Source: Symbiodinium natans
Lineage: Eukaryota > Sar > Dinophyceae > Suessiales > Symbiodiniaceae
NCBI GenBank assembly: GCA_905221605.1
Contig: CAJNDS010000635.1
Span: forward strand, 367,001-431,000
Direction of reading: 5' to 3'
Length of the DNA stretch: 64,000 bases
Within the stretch, counting starts at the first letter, position 1. Every line of letters begins with the position of its first letter. A program made the translations under genes and the position numbers. Below, piece after piece: positions 40,823 to 52,934 of this stretch. The notes beneath the pieces were generated by a model, which was not told the origin of the DNA, searched no databases, and saw only the letters and a program-made list of their open reading frames with translations.

Positions 40823-41440
40823 AAGTAGACAAGTCGAATGTTGTAGAACCTTGCTTTCAAATTCTGCTTCACAACCTACTGATGTACTTGGCACCAGTTA
40901 AGGTTCTTTTGGCCTGGCGTACTTGGAGGAAGTTCTTTTCCGGGTTCTTTGGGTTCCTGAAAGCTCTTCTTCGGAAGATGCAAGAAAAGAACACGGTTGG
41001 ACATGTTGCAGTTTAACTTGCGTGCTTCCCGCAAGTCCTGTGATCCGTCCAACCTGCTGTATCCCGACACAACATTCGAAGACCGTCCGAAAATGGCTGC
41101 CGCCTATCCTCTGACATGCGTTGGATTGCCTGGCAAAGCGATGCCCGTGCACAATGCACGAACGGCATCTCATGTCTTTGTCAATACGAGGCTTCTGTAC
41201 TCACCGAGATACGTTGATTTAGGTGATTCATCGGCCGGTTTAAGAAGAATGGAAGCTGCATACCCTGGCCAAAAGTAAAACAAACCCACATTTTGGTAGG
41301 TGTTTCATATGCCCAAAAGTTCGAAGGGTCACCTGCTCGGCTACTAAGTACTGGGGGTGGACTTGGTTGTTCTGATTCAAACACAAAAGCAAAAAGTCGA
41401 TGGGTTACGCAGGGTTCTACAGGGCGTACAAGCCCATTAG
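38741..41440. other. Unique non-genic sequence with homopolymer tracts
   Basis: Several open stretches of 60-110 codons exist on both strands, without recognisable domains, splice-framed continuity or consistent codon bias. I do not call genes. The stretch includes a 19-base C run at 39,937-39,955 and the C/T-rich tract listed separately. Confidence 0.4.
40731..40824. repeat. (CCCCCT)n followed by C26 and A12
   Basis: An imperfect CCCCCT/CCCTCT microsatellite leads into a run of 26 C (40,787-40,812) and then 12 A. Proline/leucine-rich or glycine-rich translations across it are artefacts. The complementary strand has strong G-quadruplex potential. Confidence 0.9.
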
Positions 41441-41500
41441 GGTTTGGGGTTTAGGGTTTAGGGGTTTAGGGTTTAGGGTTTAGGGCTTAGGGTTTAGGGT
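41441..41500. repeat. TTTAGGG telomere-like tract
   Basis: About eight units of TTTAGGG with GGGG and GCTTAGGG variants, without a CCCTAAA partner upstream at short distance. Confidence 0.75.
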
Positions 41501-42712
41501 GGAGCTGAGGGTTGCATTAGCAATCCAACACGGATCCAGCGTTCGCTGAGTCGTGAGACGTGCTAAACAGCCGGCAGGAAAGCAACCTTGCGGACAGATA
41601 CGACCTGCAAGACTCTGAAAGCCCAGAACCTAAAAGTCTTGCGCATGGACATCTCAGGCACCCTCAACTGCCGTAATGCCGTAGATAAACTTCCGAAAGG
41701 GCACAGAATTTGCCCGAAATCCCTACATCCCCTGTTCTCAACCCCAAACTGTTATGGACCTGGTTGGGTACCCCAAGCCTCAAATGCAAGGGTTCAGGGC
41801 ATGATCATGAAAACCAAGACCCCCAAGTGGACCAACATTAGAATACCAGGAGATGCCCCTTGGAGGCTAGGGGCTACAGGAGCCCCCTGATGCCTTCTGT
41901 AGTCCGTATCCGTCGCCTAAAACCTCCCAAAGGATTATGGGGTTTAGGGAAGTTTTTGGGCTTAGGGGATTTTAAGTTGAGCTGGGCTTAGTCGAGAAGA
42001 GGCCGTGGCGTCCCAGTAACCAATTACCTTAACAGTGCTGCCCCTTTCGGCGTTAGCTATTCCTATAAAGGAACGGCACCTAGAACCCCACGGGGCAAAA
42101 GGGCACCACTGGGCTACCGAGCTGTTTCATGACAAGTCCATCTGAAGGAGGTCTCAGACTTACTATAGGGGCCTTCATATTGGCAAAGGTGCTTTTTTTT
42201 GCTGGTGGGGGAGGGGAGGTTACTGTAGTATAATTACGAAAGGGGCCATAAGGTAATGCTATCAGCAATTATTCCGAACCCGATATTACGGTGGCAAGGA
42301 GCTCAGACAGTTCCCCTTGGCGCCAAGAAGGTCGCATCTGGAAGTTGCTTTCATGCAGGGTGCTTCGATATTAGCAGCCTGATGGAATGTGCAGTAGCAG
42401 ACAGCCCCCTGGCATTCTCGGAATCTGCACCCCTCACCCCTCACCAACTTAAGTTCGGTGGCAAGGGCAGGCCAGAATGCCGACAGCGAATGGTGCCACA
42501 GAGATGTCAAGAAACAACTGCGAACAAATGAAGAGATAGACTTGCCAGAGCTACTTGGGACCTCGGGCCAGCATGTTGCACAAGCCCACATCAACAGCAA
42601 CATAAGGATGAACCTTATGTGAACTCAAGCCTCAAACTTCTGCCGAAACAGCTTCGACCACTGGTTTACGGTTCGGTTTCAGGTTGGGTCTCTAATTAAG
42701 GCCAGAGAATCT
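41501..42712. other. Unique non-genic sequence
   Basis: An open stretch of about 100 codons at 41,588-41,890 and another of 91 codons at 42,256-42,531 occur here. Neither has a recognisable domain. They could be exon fragments, but support is weak. No RNA genes or promoters were recognised. Confidence 0.35.
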
Positions 42713-42937
42713 TAACCCTAAACCCTAAACCCTAAACCGTAAACCCTAAACCCTATTTAGCCAGGAAGCTCTCCGACCGCGGCACTCCTCTTACAGCGCC
42801 GCGCTGGCGCTCAGAAGGCGGGTCTCTCGCCACACTTCGGCTCAGGCTCTGACCATCCCATCTTTTGGGGTTTAGAGTTTAGGGTTTAGGGTTTAGGGTT
42901 TGGGGTTTAGGGTTTAGGGCTTAGGGCTTAGGGCTTA
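42713..42937. repeat. Telomere-capped module 4
   Basis: The CCCTAAA arm (42,713-42,755) contains one CCGTAAA variant. A GC-rich core of ~115 bp follows, then a TTTAGGG arm (about 42,871-42,937) ending in GCTTAGG variants. This is the cleanest example of the architecture. Confidence 0.75.
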
Positions 42938-44370
42938 CCCAGAACGCGGTGAGGCTTCATATTCCCCGTAGTCAATCTTGTCGGAGTCTTCGTTGAGGGA
43001 CTGTTTGGGCACAAAGGGGATTCTTGAGTGCGGTGAACCAACCCCTGCTTCAAAGTAAGTACGCGTAGGCCGTTGGGATCAGGGTGTACGGGTTCAGCAG
43101 AAACCCCCAACCTCCCACGCCCTAGGGCCTAGAATTGCCTATGTGCGTACATGCGTCCGCGCGGTAACCCTAGGGAGAGGTAAACCCTGAACTCTAAACA
43201 CGAAATAACACCACGGGGGGAGAGTGAACACCCTGAACCCTACAGCCTAACCTATACTCCCCTTAGAACCTTAAAAAACATGTTTGTAATATCCTCTTGG
43301 GTTTATATCAACAACAATAAAAAAGAATTCCCAAGGGGGATATAGTATCCCCAAACAAACCCCCAAACCTCGGATCACTCGCCGCGTGGCGCGGCCCTCG
43401 CCGCCTCGGCGGCCTCCTCGGCACCTGCCCCGGGGAAGGGGGGGGTTCTTCAGGGCTCGTTAATGATTTATGGGTTTAGGGTTTAGGGTGGGGGCATGTA
43501 GGGCTTAGGGACGTTCAGAGTTTAGGCTTCAGAGCTTCTATGGGGCGTGTCTGTGTAGACTACGGGAGCACTAGGGTTTTTGGATGCTCTGTTGGGCTTT
43601 CTGTGCGGTTCGTAGGGCTTGTTGTTTCAGCTCGTGTTGTGCTTTATGAACGATGTGTACCAGAAGTGCCAGCCAAATAGCTTATGATTCGACCCAGGGA
43701 CCCCAGATCTACCGCCGCCTCGGCGACGTTTGGCTGGTGTCAGAGCATGTGCCCATCAAAAGATCCCAAGGGCATACGAAATCGAGGCGCATGTGTCCAT
43801 GTATGAATTGCGCGACAGTCCTCCTGTACACCCTAAAAACCGCGAGGCCACGGAAAATAAAGAAGCGAGCCATGCACCTACCACCAGAACAAATCCCCGG
43901 CTTTCGGGATTAAGCTTTACGAAGGCTTGTAGGGATTGGCGGAAGGTACTCTGTAGATACTGTGGAGTAGTTTGTGGGCCCGAGGGTTTAGGAAATTGGT
44001 TTCAAACCAAACCCATAAAGCCTCAATGACCCCTATGGCCCTATGTGGCATGGACCTTTACGTATTATTTGGCGATCCCTTTCGTTTCTGATTTAAACAA
44101 TGACTTTGCAAGTATCAGATATAGAGTATGATTTAATGTTTGTTGTTCCAAGTTTCAAGTTTCAAGCAACTCTTTGCAAAAGGGCTTGGGGTTTAGGATT
44201 TACGGTAGCCCACGTACCATATGATAAACATCTCGGCGCCCAGACCGGAACCATCAAGAATAGGTCAGTCATTTCTCTTTCGTCCTTGTTTCTCCAGCAT
44301 GCTCCGTGAAGACACAAAGAAAGGAAGTGATGACAAAGGAATATACGTGGAGATGGACATGTCGAATTCT
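42938..44370. other. Unique non-genic sequence with scattered telomere-like units
   Basis: The stretch includes short degenerate CCCTGAA/TTTAGGG text near 43,180-43,240 and 43,468-43,490, and an open stretch of 86-99 codons at 43,653-44,029 without a known domain. No gene is called. Confidence 0.35.
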
Positions 44371-44542
44371 TCATAGTCGTGGCTTTCCCTCTCTGCCTTC
44401 CTTTGTTTGACCCTTCTTCTCTATTCTTTTTGCCTTCATCTTTGACCAGCACGATCGAAAGGGAAAGGGAAGATGCCACTTCCTCTCGATGTGGTTCTCT
44501 CTCTCTCTCTCTCCTTTCCTTCCCTCTTGCGATGTATCTCTT

Positions 44543-44603
<61 letters not shown>

Positions 44604-45975
44604 TCTCTCTGCCATCTCTTGCTCTCTCATCCCTCCCCTCTCCTATATTGTTTCCTCCCCTCTTTTCCACTTCTGCAAAGAGTAAGGAACAGCATAGAAC
44701 AGAAAGGAAGAGATAAGATGGAGGAAGATGGTGGAATGGTGAACTCCTCCTGCGCTCGGCTCCCTCGCTTTCTCTTCCTTTGCCGTTCTTCCTCTTCTCT
44801 TCTCCCTGTTCTCTTCATGAGAAAGGAATGAAGCGAACGGAGATCTCAGAGAAAGCAAGAGGCCCTCGCTCTCATCATCTTTGCTTCCTCGTCTTCATTG
44901 CTCGCTTCATCTCTCTCTCTCTCTCTCTCCCTCTGTCACTCTCTCTCTCTCTCTCTCTATCTCTCTTCCTCCCTCTCTACTTCTGCAACATCCCTTTTCC
45001 GCTTCTCTTTCCCGCTTCTTACCTTTGACTTGACGTTTATCTTTCTCCCACTCTTCCTCTCCCTTCTCTTCCCCTCCCTTTTCTCCCTCTTCCCTTTCTC
45101 AGTCAGAAGGACGATGCACAAGGAAGAAGGGAATAAGGGAAAAGACAAGAGAAGAGAGAGAGCGAATCCGATAATGGCAGAAGGAGAACAAGGGCAAGAA
45201 AGAAAGACCGAAAGAAAGAGAGAAAGAAAGAGAGAAAGTTAGAGAAAGTAAGAGAGAGAGAGGGATGAAAAGAGGAGGAGATGAAGATTGCAGCAGGGCC
45301 TTGTCCTCCGCCTCTGTTCATCCTTGTTCTTCCCTCCTGTCTCATTGGTGAAAACCCAAAACGAGCTTGCGTGGGAAGACAAAGGAGAAGAGGATTGGTA
45401 GCCGCGAGATTCGGAGGAGGAGTTCTCCTCTTCAATCACCCTCTGTCCTTCCTTTCAGCTCTCATTCATCCTCCTTGCTTTGCCATCTCTTGCGCTATCA
45501 TCCCTCCCCTCTCCTCTTTCCTTCCTCACCTCCTTTCCATTTCTGCAAAGAGTGAGGAATAACAGAGAACAGAAAGGAAGAGACAAGACGGAGGAAGACG
45601 GTGGGGAGAGGAAGGGTGAACTCCTCCTTCGCCCGGCTCTCTCGCTTTTTCTTCCGTTGCCTTCTTCATCTTCTTTTCTCCCTGTTCTCTGCGTAAGAAA
45701 GGAATGAAAGGAGCGGAGAGCTCAGGGCAAGCAAGAGGCCTCGCTCTCATCATCTTTTCTTTTCTTGTCTTCGTTGCTCTCTTCATCCCTCTCTCTCTCT
45801 CCCTCTCTCCCTCCCTCCCTCCCTCTCTACTGCTGGAAGCAGACAAGGGAGTAAGGGAAAAGACAAGAGAAAAAGAAGCGAATCCGAGAACGGTAGAAGG
45901 AGAACAAGAGCCAGGGAAAGAAAGACAGAAAGACAGGGAGCAAGTAAAAGAGAAAGAGAAAAGGGAAAAGAGAAT

Positions 45976-46016
<41 letters not shown>

Positions 46017-46380
46017 GAGGGAGGGGGGAGGGGATGAAAAAGCAGCAGGGCCTTGTCCTCCGCCTCTGTTCATTCCTTGTTCTTCTCTCACGTTTCATAA
46101 GTGATAAACCAAGACGAGCTGCGTTGGAAGAAAAAGGAGAAGAGGACTGGTAGCCGCGAGATTCGGAGGAAGAGTTCTCCTATTCACTCGCCTTCTGTCC
46201 TTCCTCTCACCTCTCTGCCACTCTCCTTCTTTCATATTCTTTCCTTTCTGGTGAAGAGCTAAGGCGAAGAAGGAACGCAGAAAAATAGAAACAGATCCCG
46301 GAAAGGTGAGAACAATACAAAGAACTGATAGAAAGAAGAGAGAGAGGGAAAGTTTCAAGCCCAGCGGAAGAAGAAGAGAA

Positions 46381-46447
<67 letters not shown>

Positions 46448-46920
46448 CTCCCTCCCAGCTCGCCATGAGACATTGCCTCTCCTCCCCTCCCCTCGCCTCT
46501 TCCTTTCCTCACAAAGAGGGACAGATCTTGGTCCTCCGGACCCGTTGGGCGCTTCCGGGTGAGTTGAGGCGACGGGCAAACTCCTCCTCACTCTGCCGCT
46601 CCTTTGTTTGTCACCCCCCCTCTCCTCTTCCCTTCCTCCCCTCCTCTCAACAACATTCTTCGAAGAATAAGGAAAGAACAGAACGAGAGGGACAAGAGAA
46701 GATGGAGGAAGACGGCGGGCAGAAGAAAGTTTGCTTTGCTCCTTCGCTCGGCTCTCTCTTGCTTTCCCTTCTCTTGCCATATTCTTCTCTTCTTCTTTTT
46801 GCATAAAAAAGGAGAACTGCAAGGAACAGAGAGCTCAGGGCAAGCAAGAGGCCCGCTCTCTCATCATCTCCTCCTTTCTCGTTGTTGTTGTTTCTCTCCA
46901 TCTCTTCTTCTTCCGAGCAT
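44371..46920. repeat. Degenerate tandem repeat family A (about 0.75-1.1 kb units) with (CT)n/(GA)n arrays
   Basis: Related blocks recur. One, starting near 44,673, 45,543 and 46,660, contains GGAGGAAGA. Another, near 44,850, 45,730 and 46,835, contains GCAAGCAAGAGGCC. A third, near 45,290 and 46,045, contains GCAGCAGGGCCTTGTCCTCC. The units are separated by (CT)n at about 44,545-44,600 and (GA)n at about 45,980-46,016 and 46,382-46,444. Long Glu-Arg or Ser-Leu translations here come from the dinucleotide repeats and are not genes. Confidence 0.75.
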
Positions 46921-47970
46921 ATGATCCCCGAAGGGACCGCCCCTGAGGGGCATGCGTTTAGAACTTTCCCCCACCCCTGGTATGTTGTGGGGGTGACGCT
47001 GCAAACGGAAAAGCCAACATTGGGCTACGGGTGTGTACAGAACCACGAGCGAGGCTTTTTCTCATCCCGTTTTGTGTCTCAGCCTCCAGGCCTCCCGGGA
47101 GCCTCCCGAATATCGGGGCCTTCAAGGCTTGTAGAATGTCCTGGGGCAAGAGCTTCCAGCAGCACCCATTGCCTCTCCTCCCCTCCCCTCCTCCTCTCGC
47201 CTCTTCCTTTCCCTACAGTGAGAGACAGCAAGACATTGAGAAAAGAGATGGCAGAAGAGGGCAAAAACGAAATGTAAGACAAAGCCAAATGAAAGGGAGG
47301 AAGTCCTTCTTCCTCTGCCTACCTTCCTCCTCTTCTCATTTTTTTCTCTTGTTCTTCTCTTTCTTATTCTTAAAAGGGTATCGAAAAAGGGAAGGGTAGG
47401 GGACGGGTCTCCCTCTCCTCTCTTACTCTCTTCTTGCCTATTCATTTGAAAGGAGGCAAGGCTAGGGCATGGAACCATGAGCGGGAAGGGGCGAGAGCTG
47501 TTGAGAGAAAGTGACAGAGAATGGGCGAAATCGAGGTAAGAAAGGAAGAAAGAAGGAAAAGAAAACACGCAAAGAAGACGAATGATTTACTGTAAGTCCC
47601 GGGGACACAAGAATACTTGGAGCAAATATCCTTTCACTACTTCCTGGGACCTTCCAACAGGCTGCTAGGAATTGATCGCAAGCATCTTGCTTTTCACTCT
47701 CAATGTTTCCCACAAATCTCCCAACAAGGTTACCGGATATTGCTCGCTTTCCAATTAAGCACATAAGGTCTTAGATGATACTTGTCAAAGCAATTGGGCA
47801 TCACATCCTTACTGCAGAAAGTATACGAAACCTAGGGGAAAGGGGGTGGGGGGTGGTTGAAACAGGGTTTATTTGGAAGCTGATGCTCGGGCTTTTTCTT
47901 GTGAGGGGCAGGTCCCTCCAGGGGACGCTGCCGTCATCTCATTCCACATTCCCGTGCAGAGAGACAGGGT
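46921..47970. other. Purine/pyrimidine-skewed spacer between repeat families
   Basis: A short unique block (46,921-47,150) is followed by alternating C/T-rich and G/A-rich sequence without clear periodicity. Open stretches exist only because of composition. No gene was recognised. Confidence 0.4.
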
Positions 47971-48559
47971 GAGGGGGGAGAGAAGAGGGAGGGACAAGAA
48001 CAAGTTAGGAAGAACATGCAAATTCCTGTTCTCTCTTCTTTGTTTCTCTTTCTCTTCAACAAAAAAGAAAACTGATACGGACTTCAGAAGGGGAAAGCCA
48101 AGAGCTTCCACGGTCTATGCTTCTCTCTCTGCCTCGCCCTGTTTCACGCCCTCTCTGCTTCAGCAAATCTAATAGCTCACCCTCCTTCTCGTCTTCCACT
48201 TGTACAAGACATACGGCCCATAAAAGAAAAGAAGAGATAGAGAGAGTGACAGAAGAAATATAGCGGTAACCTCAGTTGGCCTTATAGGTAAGGTCCGCTT
48301 GGGGCAAACGCCAGGGGAACGTCTCACGACGCCGGGCGGGGAGACAGCAATAGCTGAGAGGTCGACTGCGCAGCAGTCGGTTCCACATCTCTGTTTAGCG
48401 TTTATGTGCAGTTTGTGGGTCAGGGACAGGGATAGGTGTAGGGGAGTAAGGGAACTGACAAGCTATCACCGAACCGAATCTCCCAAAGTCAAGTCTGGAC
48501 TGAGCAGACTCGGGCGCACTTTGGCGCGCGGAAGGCGTACGCCCCTCATGCCCAGCAGA

Positions 48560-48637
<78 letters not shown>

Positions 48638-48937
48638 CAGTAGAAGCAGAAAGGGGTGATAGAGGAGAGAAGAGGGAGGAGCAAGGTAAGAAGACATGTA
48701 AGCTCCTCTTCTCCTTTATCTTCTTATCTTTCTTTTGCAAGAAAAACCTGATATGGACTTTGGAAGGGGAAATCCAAGAGACCCTCTCCCTCGTTTTCTC
48801 CCTGCTTCTCTCAATGCCTCGCCCTGTCTCATTCGCTCTCCTCTTCTGCAAATCGCTTTCTTTGTAGTTCTTCCTTTTCATTCCTCTCACCTTCCTGCTC
48901 CTCTTCTAATTCTACGACACATACTAATCAGGAAAGA

Positions 48938-48995
<58 letters not shown>

Positions 48996-49744
48996 CCCGA
49001 CAAAGAAAAAACGAGACCGAAAGCGAGAGTAGGAGCGAGAGACGGAGAAAAAGAGCAGAGGTAGAGGGAGAAGCAAGGTAGGAAGAAATGTAAGCTCAAC
49101 CTCTCTACTATCTTCTTACCCTTCTCTTTTGCAAGAAAGAAAACTAATGTGAACTTGAGAAGGGGAAAGCCAAGAGACCCTATCTCTCTTGTTCTCCCGC
49201 GGCCTATGCTTCTCTCTATGTCTCGCCCTGTCTCATTCCCTCTCTTCTTCTGCAAGTCTCTTTCTTTGTAGTTCTTCTTTCCATTCCTCTCACCCTCCTG
49301 CGCTTCTTCCAATTCTAATTACGAGACATACCACTCAGAAAACAAAGAATAAGTGAGAGATGGAGGAAAACCCTTGCCCTGAAGCCCGCTGAAAAAAGAA
49401 AGTAAGACAGAGCGCGAGAGGGGGGTGGGGAAGAGAGAAGAGGGAGGAGCATGGTAAGAAGAAGGTGTATCTTAGGGTAGTTTCATGGTCCCTTAACATG
49501 GGCCCTCAAAAGGGGACCCCGTATATACCCCTTATGTGCCATGGACCTTTAGGTACAATGTGAGCACTTGTCCTTGTTTTACTATTCAAAGCCTATCCTG
49601 TGGACAAGAAAGCCGTGGCCTAATCTGTTTTTTCTTTTCAGCAATCTCACTCCCGCTCTGCCTCAGCAAATCTCTTTCTTCCTTTCCATTCCTTTCAACC
49701 TCCTCCTCCTCCTCTTCCAACTCTACGAGACGTACCACTCAGAT

Positions 49745-49791
<47 letters not shown>

Positions 49792-49895
49792 GGTAAGATC
49801 GATAGCAAGAGCGACGGGGCGATGTCTCATTCTCCCTCTCCTTCTTCAAATCTTTTTCTTTATAGTTCTTCCTTTCATTCCTCTCACTCTCCCCC
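47971..49895. repeat. Degenerate tandem repeat family B (about 0.4 kb units) with (GA)n arrays
   Basis: Similar blocks at about 47,980-48,240, 48,640-48,960 and 49,060-49,350, and truncated ones near 49,660-49,760 and 49,825-49,895, share GGGGAAA.CCAAGAG, GCCTCGCCCTGT and TTCTTTGTAGTTCTTC. Each copy of the family tends to end in a (GA)n array: 48,565-48,633, 48,945-48,991 and 49,749-49,790. Members differ by many substitutions, so this is an old expansion. Confidence 0.7.
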
Positions 49896-50235
49896 TGGTG
49901 ACTACAACGAGAGAGACCGGGGGCCTGGAGACTACAGTCAGAGAGCTCGGGGGCCTGCAGACTACAGCCAGACAGCCCGGGACCCTGGTGACTACAGCGA
50001 GAGAGCCCGGGGGGCTGGAGACTACAGTCAGAGCGCTGGGGGGCCTGCAGACTACTGCCAGACAGCCCGGGGGCCTGGTGACTACAGCGAGAGAGACCGG
50101 GGAGTCAGAGAGCTCGGGGGCCTGCAGACTACAGCCAGACAGCCCGGGACCCTGGTGACTACAGCGAGCCCGGGGGCCTGGAGACTCTACAGTCAGAGAG
50201 CTCGGGGGCCTGCAGACTACAGCCACAGCTCGGGG
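49896..50235 (+). repeat. 30-bp minisatellite in 90-bp higher-order units
   Basis: The unit has the form ACTACAGYCAGAGAGCYCGG followed by GGGCCTGSAG. Three variant types alternate in order (GAGAGA, CAGAGAG and CCAGACAG forms), giving a 90-bp higher-order repeat. Indels disturb the phase after about 50,100. Because 30 is a multiple of three, one frame reads as a ten-residue peptide repeat of the D-Y-S-Q-x-A-R-G-P type. There is no sign of a flanking gene, so I call it a minisatellite and not a CDS. Confidence 0.8.
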
Positions 50236-50880
50236 CCTACGGCCTGCTTCGCGGGAAATCCCGTGGGAAAAGGAAGCCCTTATTTTTGAAGTCTTGCGAG
50301 ATTTCTCGCGGGATACGTTTTAATTTCGAAGGGGATCCGAGGGAAAACCAAGGGAAGTTCAAAGGGAAGTCCAAGGGAACAGTAAAAGGAAGATTTGACT
50401 CTCACGGGAAACTGAAGGGAAACCAAAAAAAACATCAAAGGGAAACCACGGGAAAACCAGGAAAACTCAAGGGAGAGCTCGCGGGAATTTCTCCCGCCAA
50501 AATTCGCGGGAGAAAAGTTTCGCGGGAGAAAAATTCAAGGGGAATTGAATGCTTTTGTTAACGCTCGTCCCCGGACCCCCGGCTTTTTTTACAAGCCTTA
50601 TGAATTAACAAAACAAAATGTTCTTTTTTAAAAGGACTAAGAAGCGCATTTAAATATTTTAAATGAGTATTTTTGTTGCTGTTTTTTTTTATTTTTCTTG
50701 TAAGGCCTAGGCTTTCAGAATTTCAGGAAAATTGCAAAAAAAAAAACTTAAATGGTTTATTTGCTAAAAATCACAAACAAAAATCCAAAAATATAACGTA
50801 CCCATGGAACTTCATGGCCTTTCCAAATATTGAAATGCCCCTAGTTTCCTTAAAATCTATCAAAATTTAAACTAATATTC
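50236..50880. other. CGCGGGA/AAGGGAA-rich region grading into AT-rich DNA
   Basis: From 50,240 to about 50,555 the sequence is purine-rich, with recurrent AAGGGAA and CTCGCGGGA words in loose, irregular repetition. After about 50,570 it becomes AT-rich and leads into the satellite. No gene was recognised. Confidence 0.5.
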
Positions 50881-52934
50881 AAGTATTTTCCGGAAAGGGT
50901 CAGGCCCATTTAAATAAAATAAAAAAAATAAAACTCAGTAAAACTATTGGAAAATGAATTTATTTTCCGGAAAAGTCAGGCCCATTTAAAATTTTAAAAA
51001 TCCTTAAAATCCTGAAAACCCTTAAAATTTTGAAAGCCCGGACCTTTCAAAATTCTAAGGATTTCAAGGAATTTAGAAAGAGAATGAAATTATTTTCCGG
51101 AAAGAGGCAGGCCAATTTAAAATTTTAAAAATCCTTAAAATCCTTAAAATCCTTAAAATCCTGAAAATTTTGAAAGAAAATTAAATCATTTTCCAGAAAG
51201 AGGCAGGCCCATTTAAAATTTTAAAAATCCTTAAAATCCTTAAAATCCTTAAAATCCTTAAAATTTTGAAAGCCCGGGCCTTCCAAAATTTTAAGGATTT
51301 TAAGGAATTTAAGGCCTTTTAAATTTCTTAAAATCCTTAAAATCCTGAAAATTTTGCAAGAAAATTAAATCATTTTCCAGAAAGAGGCAGGCCCATTTAA
51401 AATTTTAAAAATCCTTAAAATCCTTAAAACCTTAAAATTTTGAAAGCCCGGGCCTTTTAAAATTTTAAGGATTTTAAGGAATTTAAGGCCTTTTAAATTT
51501 CTTAAAATCCTTAAAATCCTGAAAATTTTGAAAGAAAATTAAATCATTTTCCGGAAAGAGGCAGGCCCATTTAAAATTTTAAAAATCCTTAAAATCCTTA
51601 AAATCCTTAAAATTTTGAAAGCCCGGGCCTTTCAAAATTTTAAGGATTTTAAGGAATTTAAGGCCTTTTAAATTTCTTAAAATCCTTAAAATCCTTAAAA
51701 TTTTGAAAGAAAATTAAATTATTTTCCGGAAAGAGGCAGGCCCATTTAAAATTTTAAAAATCCTTAAAATCCTTAAAATCCTTAAAATCCTTAAAATTTT
51801 GAAAGCCCGGGCCTTTCAAAATTTTAAGGATTTTAAGGAATTTAAGGCCGTTTAAATTTCTTAAAACCCTTAAAATCCTGAAAATTTTGAAAGAAAATTA
51901 AATTATTTTCCGGAAAGAGGCAGGCCCATTTAAAATTTTAAAAATCCTTAAAATCCTTAAAATCCTTAAAATCCTTAAAATCCTTAAAATCCTTAAAATC
52001 CTTAAAATCCTTAAAATTTTGAAAGCCCGGGCCGTTCAAAATTTTAAGGATTTTAAGGAATTTAAGGCCTTTTAAATTTCTTAAAATCCTTAAAATCCTT
52101 AAAATCCTTAAAATTTTGAAAGAAAATTAAATTATTTTCCGGAAAGAGGCAGGCCCATTTAAAATTTTAAAAACCCTTAAAATCCTTAAAATCCTTAAAA
52201 TTTTGAAAGCCCGGACCTTTCAAAATTTTAAGGATTTTAAGGAATTTAAGGCCTTTTAAATTTCTTAAAATCCTTAAAATCCTTAAAAATTTGAAAGAAA
52301 ATTAAATTATTTTCCGGAAAGAGGCAGGCCCATTTAAAATTTTAAAAATCCTTAAAATCCTTAAAATCCTTAAAATTTTGAAAGGTTGGGGCTTTCAAAA
52401 TTTTAAGGATTTTAAGGAATTTAAGGCCTTTTAAATTTCTTAAAATCCTTAAAATCCTTTAAAATTTTGAAAGAAAATTGAATTATTTTCCGGACAGAGG
52501 CAGGCCCATTTAAAATTTTAAAAATCCTTAAAATCCTTAAAATTTTGAAAGGTTGGGGCTTTCAAAATTTTAAGGATTTTAAGGAATTTAACGCCTTTTA
52601 AATTTCTTAAAAACCTTAAAATCCTGAAAATTTTGAAAGAAAATTAAATCATTTTCCGGAAAGAGGCAGGCCCATTTAAAATTTTAAAAATCCTTAAAAT
52701 CCTTAAAATCCTTAAAATTTTGAAAGCCCGGGCCTTTCAAAATTTTAAGGATTTTAAGGAATTTAAGGCCTTTTAAATTTCTTAAAATCCTTAAAATCCT
52801 GAAAATTTTGAAAGAAAATTAAATTATTTTCCGGAAAGAGGCAGGCCCATTTAAAAATTTTAAAAGAGGCAGGCCCATTTAAAAATTTTAAAAATCCTTA
52901 AAATCCTTAAAATCCTTAAAATTTTGAAAGCCCC
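50881..52934 (+). repeat. AT-rich satellite array, forward half
   Basis: Monomers of roughly 165-225 bp are marked by GGAAAGAGGCAGGCCCATTT, which recurs near 51,107, 51,204, 51,388, 51,560, 51,736, 51,921, 52,147, 52,320, 52,498, 52,665 and 52,841; two degenerate copies precede them. Each monomer holds a variable number of AATCCTTAA-like 9-mers, which accounts for length differences. Each also holds a palindromic segment of the form TTTTGAAAG-CCCGGGC-CTTTC that could extrude a hairpin. Confidence 0.9.

Noticed and set aside
44436-50158. Glu-Arg, Ser-Leu and similar low-complexity proteins
   Set aside because: They are translations of (GA)n and (CT)n arrays and composition-biased spacers.
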